DNA of 64,000 nt, taken from assembly GCA_947564305.1 (NCBI GenBank), contig CANOBT010000001.1:1-64000 (forward strand). Reading direction: 5' to 3'. The position numbers and the translations under genes were made by a program. Below the pieces are notes generated by a model, which had not been told where the DNA came from, made no database searches, and saw only the letters and a list, made by a program, of their open reading frames with translations. The DNA comes from an uncultured Lachnospiraceae bacterium (GTDB lineage Bacteria > Bacillota_A > Clostridia > Lachnospirales > Lachnospiraceae). This document shows positions 63,588 through 64,000 of the stretch, piece after piece; the stretch's first letter is position 1, and the number at the start of each line of letters is the position of its first letter.

Positions 63588-64000
63588 ATGCATTTTCAGT
63601 GGTATCCGGGTCATATGACCAAAGCAAAACGGATGATGCAGGAAAACATCAAGCTGATTGATCTGATCATTGAACTGGTGGATGCCCGGATTCCTTTAAG
63701 CAGCCGGAATCCGGATATTGATGAGCTTGGAAAAAATAAAGCAAGATTAATCCTGCTGAATAAATCAGATTTAGCGGAAGAGCGGTGGAATGACGCCTGG
63801 ATAGACTATTTTGAAAAAAAAGGCTATTTTGCGGTAAAAATAAATTCCAGAAAAAGCGGAGGCATGAAGTCGATACAGGATGTGATTCAAAAAGCCTGTA
63901 AAGAGAAGACAGAGAGAGACAGAAAAAAGGGTATCCTGAATCGCCCGGTCCGCGCAATGGTTGTGGGAATCCCCAATGTCGGGAAGTCTACCTTTATCAA
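63588..64000 (+). CDS. rbgA: Ribosome biogenesis GTPase RbgA (5' part, continues past the window)
   Basis: The first about 137 residues of RbgA/YlqF, a circularly permuted GTPase needed for late 50S assembly. FQWYPGHMTKAKRMM, LVDARIPLSSRNPDI, the G4 motif LLNKSDL ahead of the G1 motif VVGIPNVGKSTF show the permuted order. GGGGG precedes ATG. The order rplS-lepB-rbgA is standard. Confidence 0.95.
   Translation, partial: MHFQWYPGHMTKAKRMMQENIKLIDLIIELVDARIPLSSRNPDIDELGKNKARLILLNKSDLAEERWNDAWIDYFEKKGYFAVKINSRKSGGMKSIQDVIQKACKEKTERDRKKGILNRPVRAMVVGIPNVGKSTFI

Overview
The window comes from a low-to-mid GC, spore-forming Firmicute, most likely a gut Lachnospiraceae. The evidence is a PolC-type polymerase, the ffh-rpsP-khpA-rimM-trmD and rplS-lepB-rbgA orders, a sleC spore cortex-lytic gene, AGGAGG-type ribosome sites, frequent TTG/GTG starts, and housekeeping proteins that read like Blautia/Dorea/Mediterraneibacter relatives. 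The species cannot be fixed from the sequence alone.

Left flank (1-7 kb): a decayed junction (an HD-domain fragment and an ABC exporter that lost its 5' end), then a large serine recombinase that abuts a sleC gene cut off in the middle of its conserved region. This looks like one end of an integrated element, possibly a skin-like intervening element. A TetR regulator with an ABC-2 exporter follows.

Metabolic and housekeeping block (7-29 kb): an unusual glycosyltransferase-MarR fusion on the minus strand; a selenium-dependent molybdenum hydroxylase operon (yqeC, FAD, 2Fe-2S and Mo subunits, cytidylyltransferase); a DUF2156 protein, two PLP aminotransferases and a small membrane exporter; then ispG-polC, glyA, and ylxM-ffh-rpsP-khpA-rimM-trmD.

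Contractile injection system (29.3-62.2 kb): about 33 kb, all on the plus strand and tightly packed, lies between trmD and rplS, two genes that are normally neighbours. It encodes a phage-tail-like machine: sheath, two tube proteins, a chaperone-like gene with an overlapping DUF6760 gene, LysM hub protein, gp27-like hub, gp5-like spike, gp25, two baseplate J-like wedges, a tail protein I-like protein, DUF4255 (Pvc16-like) cap, a PAAR-like DUF4280 tip and two paralogous AAA+ ATPases at the two ends. Mixed in are genes not expected of a freely released particle: a membrane pseudokinase-like protein, a membrane MORN-repeat protein and a multi-pass receptor ending in HAMP plus a degenerate class III cyclase domain. 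A 1211-residue helical protein with four internal repeats is the best tape-measure candidate. A 628-residue protein with a repetitive disordered N-terminus and hydrophobic segments is the best cargo/effector candidate; a small chaperone-like gene lies two genes downstream. No head, terminase, portal, integrase, holin or endolysin gene was found in the cluster.

Right flank (62.2-64 kb): rplS with its own promoter and an L19-leader-like RNA, signal peptidase I, and the start of rbgA, i.e. the continuation of the interrupted ribosomal neighbourhood. I infer that the cluster builds a contractile device tied to, or regulated from, the cell membrane; that inference is untested.
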